A stretch of DNA of 57,080 nucleotides, taken from Oceanobacillus sp. J11TS1. Lineage in GTDB: Bacteria; Bacillota; Bacilli; Bacillales; Amphibacillaceae. Below the pieces are notes generated by a model, which worked only from the letters and a program-made list of their open reading frames with translations, did not search any database and had not been told where the DNA came from. The position numbers were made by a program, and so were the translations under genes. Positions within the stretch are counted from its first letter, which is position 1; every line of letters starts with the position of its first letter. The DNA lies in assembly GCF_018333215.1 (NCBI RefSeq), contig NZ_BORO01000026.1:1-57080 (forward strand), in the 5' to 3' direction. This document shows, one piece after another, positions 56,836 through 57,080 of this stretch.

Positions 56836-57080
56836 ATAAATTAATCAGTAGACCTATCTCGAATCTGGCCTCCGCTCGAAAAGAGAGCAACCCAATCCAA
56901 AAGGCCTATATCCGCTCGAAAAGTTAGTATACCCGCTCCGCTATGCTCGTATCGGTACTGTCAATAAGTATGTGTAAATCCCCAGGTAGTGCGCCGGTTT
57001 TACATGGAGTGGTGGGCATGGTAGCCTTCGTGGTAAGGTCAACACTTTTTTTCATAGTTGGGGCTTGGCCTATGAACCAT
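56836..57080. other. Terminal region with short repeats and possible IS edge
   Basis: CCGCTCGAAAAG occurs twice (about 56873-56884 and 56912-56923), with a shortened third CCGCTC near 56931. From about 56957 the sequence CTGTCAATAAGTATGTGTAAA resembles an end of IS256-type elements, and the rest runs off the window. No gene can be supported in the remaining bases. Confidence 0.35.

Overview
The window comes from a low-GC Gram-positive bacterium of the Bacillaceae, most likely Oceanobacillus or a close relative. The gene orders cggR-gap / pgk-tpiA-gpmI-eno and secG-est-rnr-smpB-ssrA, the sigma-A promoters, the CtsR, CggR and GlpP control signals, and a tmRNA tag reading GKENNQPVLAAA all point there. 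No database search was run. Family names come from motifs and remembered family features.

Layout. 1-1450: a small unknown gene, tRNA-Arg(CCG) on the minus strand, and clpP behind a CtsR operator. 1790-7650: glpP, then a GlpP-type terminator/antiterminator leader with an overlapping cre-like site. This leader drives a binding-protein ABC importer (lipoprotein, ATPase, fused permease) followed by a HAD-IIA phosphatase. 7740-9320 (minus): shikimate kinase, an RNase HI-like protein and a YtkA/FixH-like lipoprotein. 9480-11990: FAH-family hydrolase, sigma-54 factor and a glutaredoxin-like protein. 12190-19650: central glycolysis, with CggR and its operator, gap, and a separate pgk-tpiA-gpmI-eno unit. 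19700-26330: an autoregulated-looking XRE regulator and membrane protein pair, a methyltransferase, a GNAT, ptsI without ptsH, an alpha/beta hydrolase and a secreted M14 carboxypeptidase. 26600-31363: secG-est-rnr-smpB-ssrA.

31394-40062 is an accessory island just downstream of ssrA, bounded by two 232-bp direct repeats. Each repeat carries the same truncated start of a luciferase-like monooxygenase gene. Inside are a type VII secretion LXG polymorphic toxin locus (YwqH-like and YwqI-like partners, a frameshifted LXG toxin, Imm22-like and DUF4274-like genes), an XRE regulator divergent from a truncated serine recombinase, an IS110-family element whose upstream non-coding end can fold like a bridge RNA, an orphan toxin tip and a small lipoprotein. 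The orphan tip shares a codon-aligned 16-nt junction with the full toxin, which suggests tip swapping.

40250-45140 is mixed accessory DNA: a membrane protein, a decayed PucR-type regulator, a lipoprotein, and a LysR regulator divergent from an MFS transporter. 45430-52290 is a seven-gene operon-like cluster. It appears to encode a complete TDP-Fuc4NAc route like that of enterobacterial common antigen (RmlA, RmlB, WecE-like, WecD-like). It also encodes a three-part surface glycosylation machine: a GtrB/CsbB-like polyprenyl-phosphate glycosyltransferase, an ArnE/SMR-like flippase and a YkoS-like GT-C protein. The window ends with a secreted coiled-coil/3D-domain wall enzyme, CopC-CopD, an M42 aminopeptidase and a possible insertion-sequence edge.
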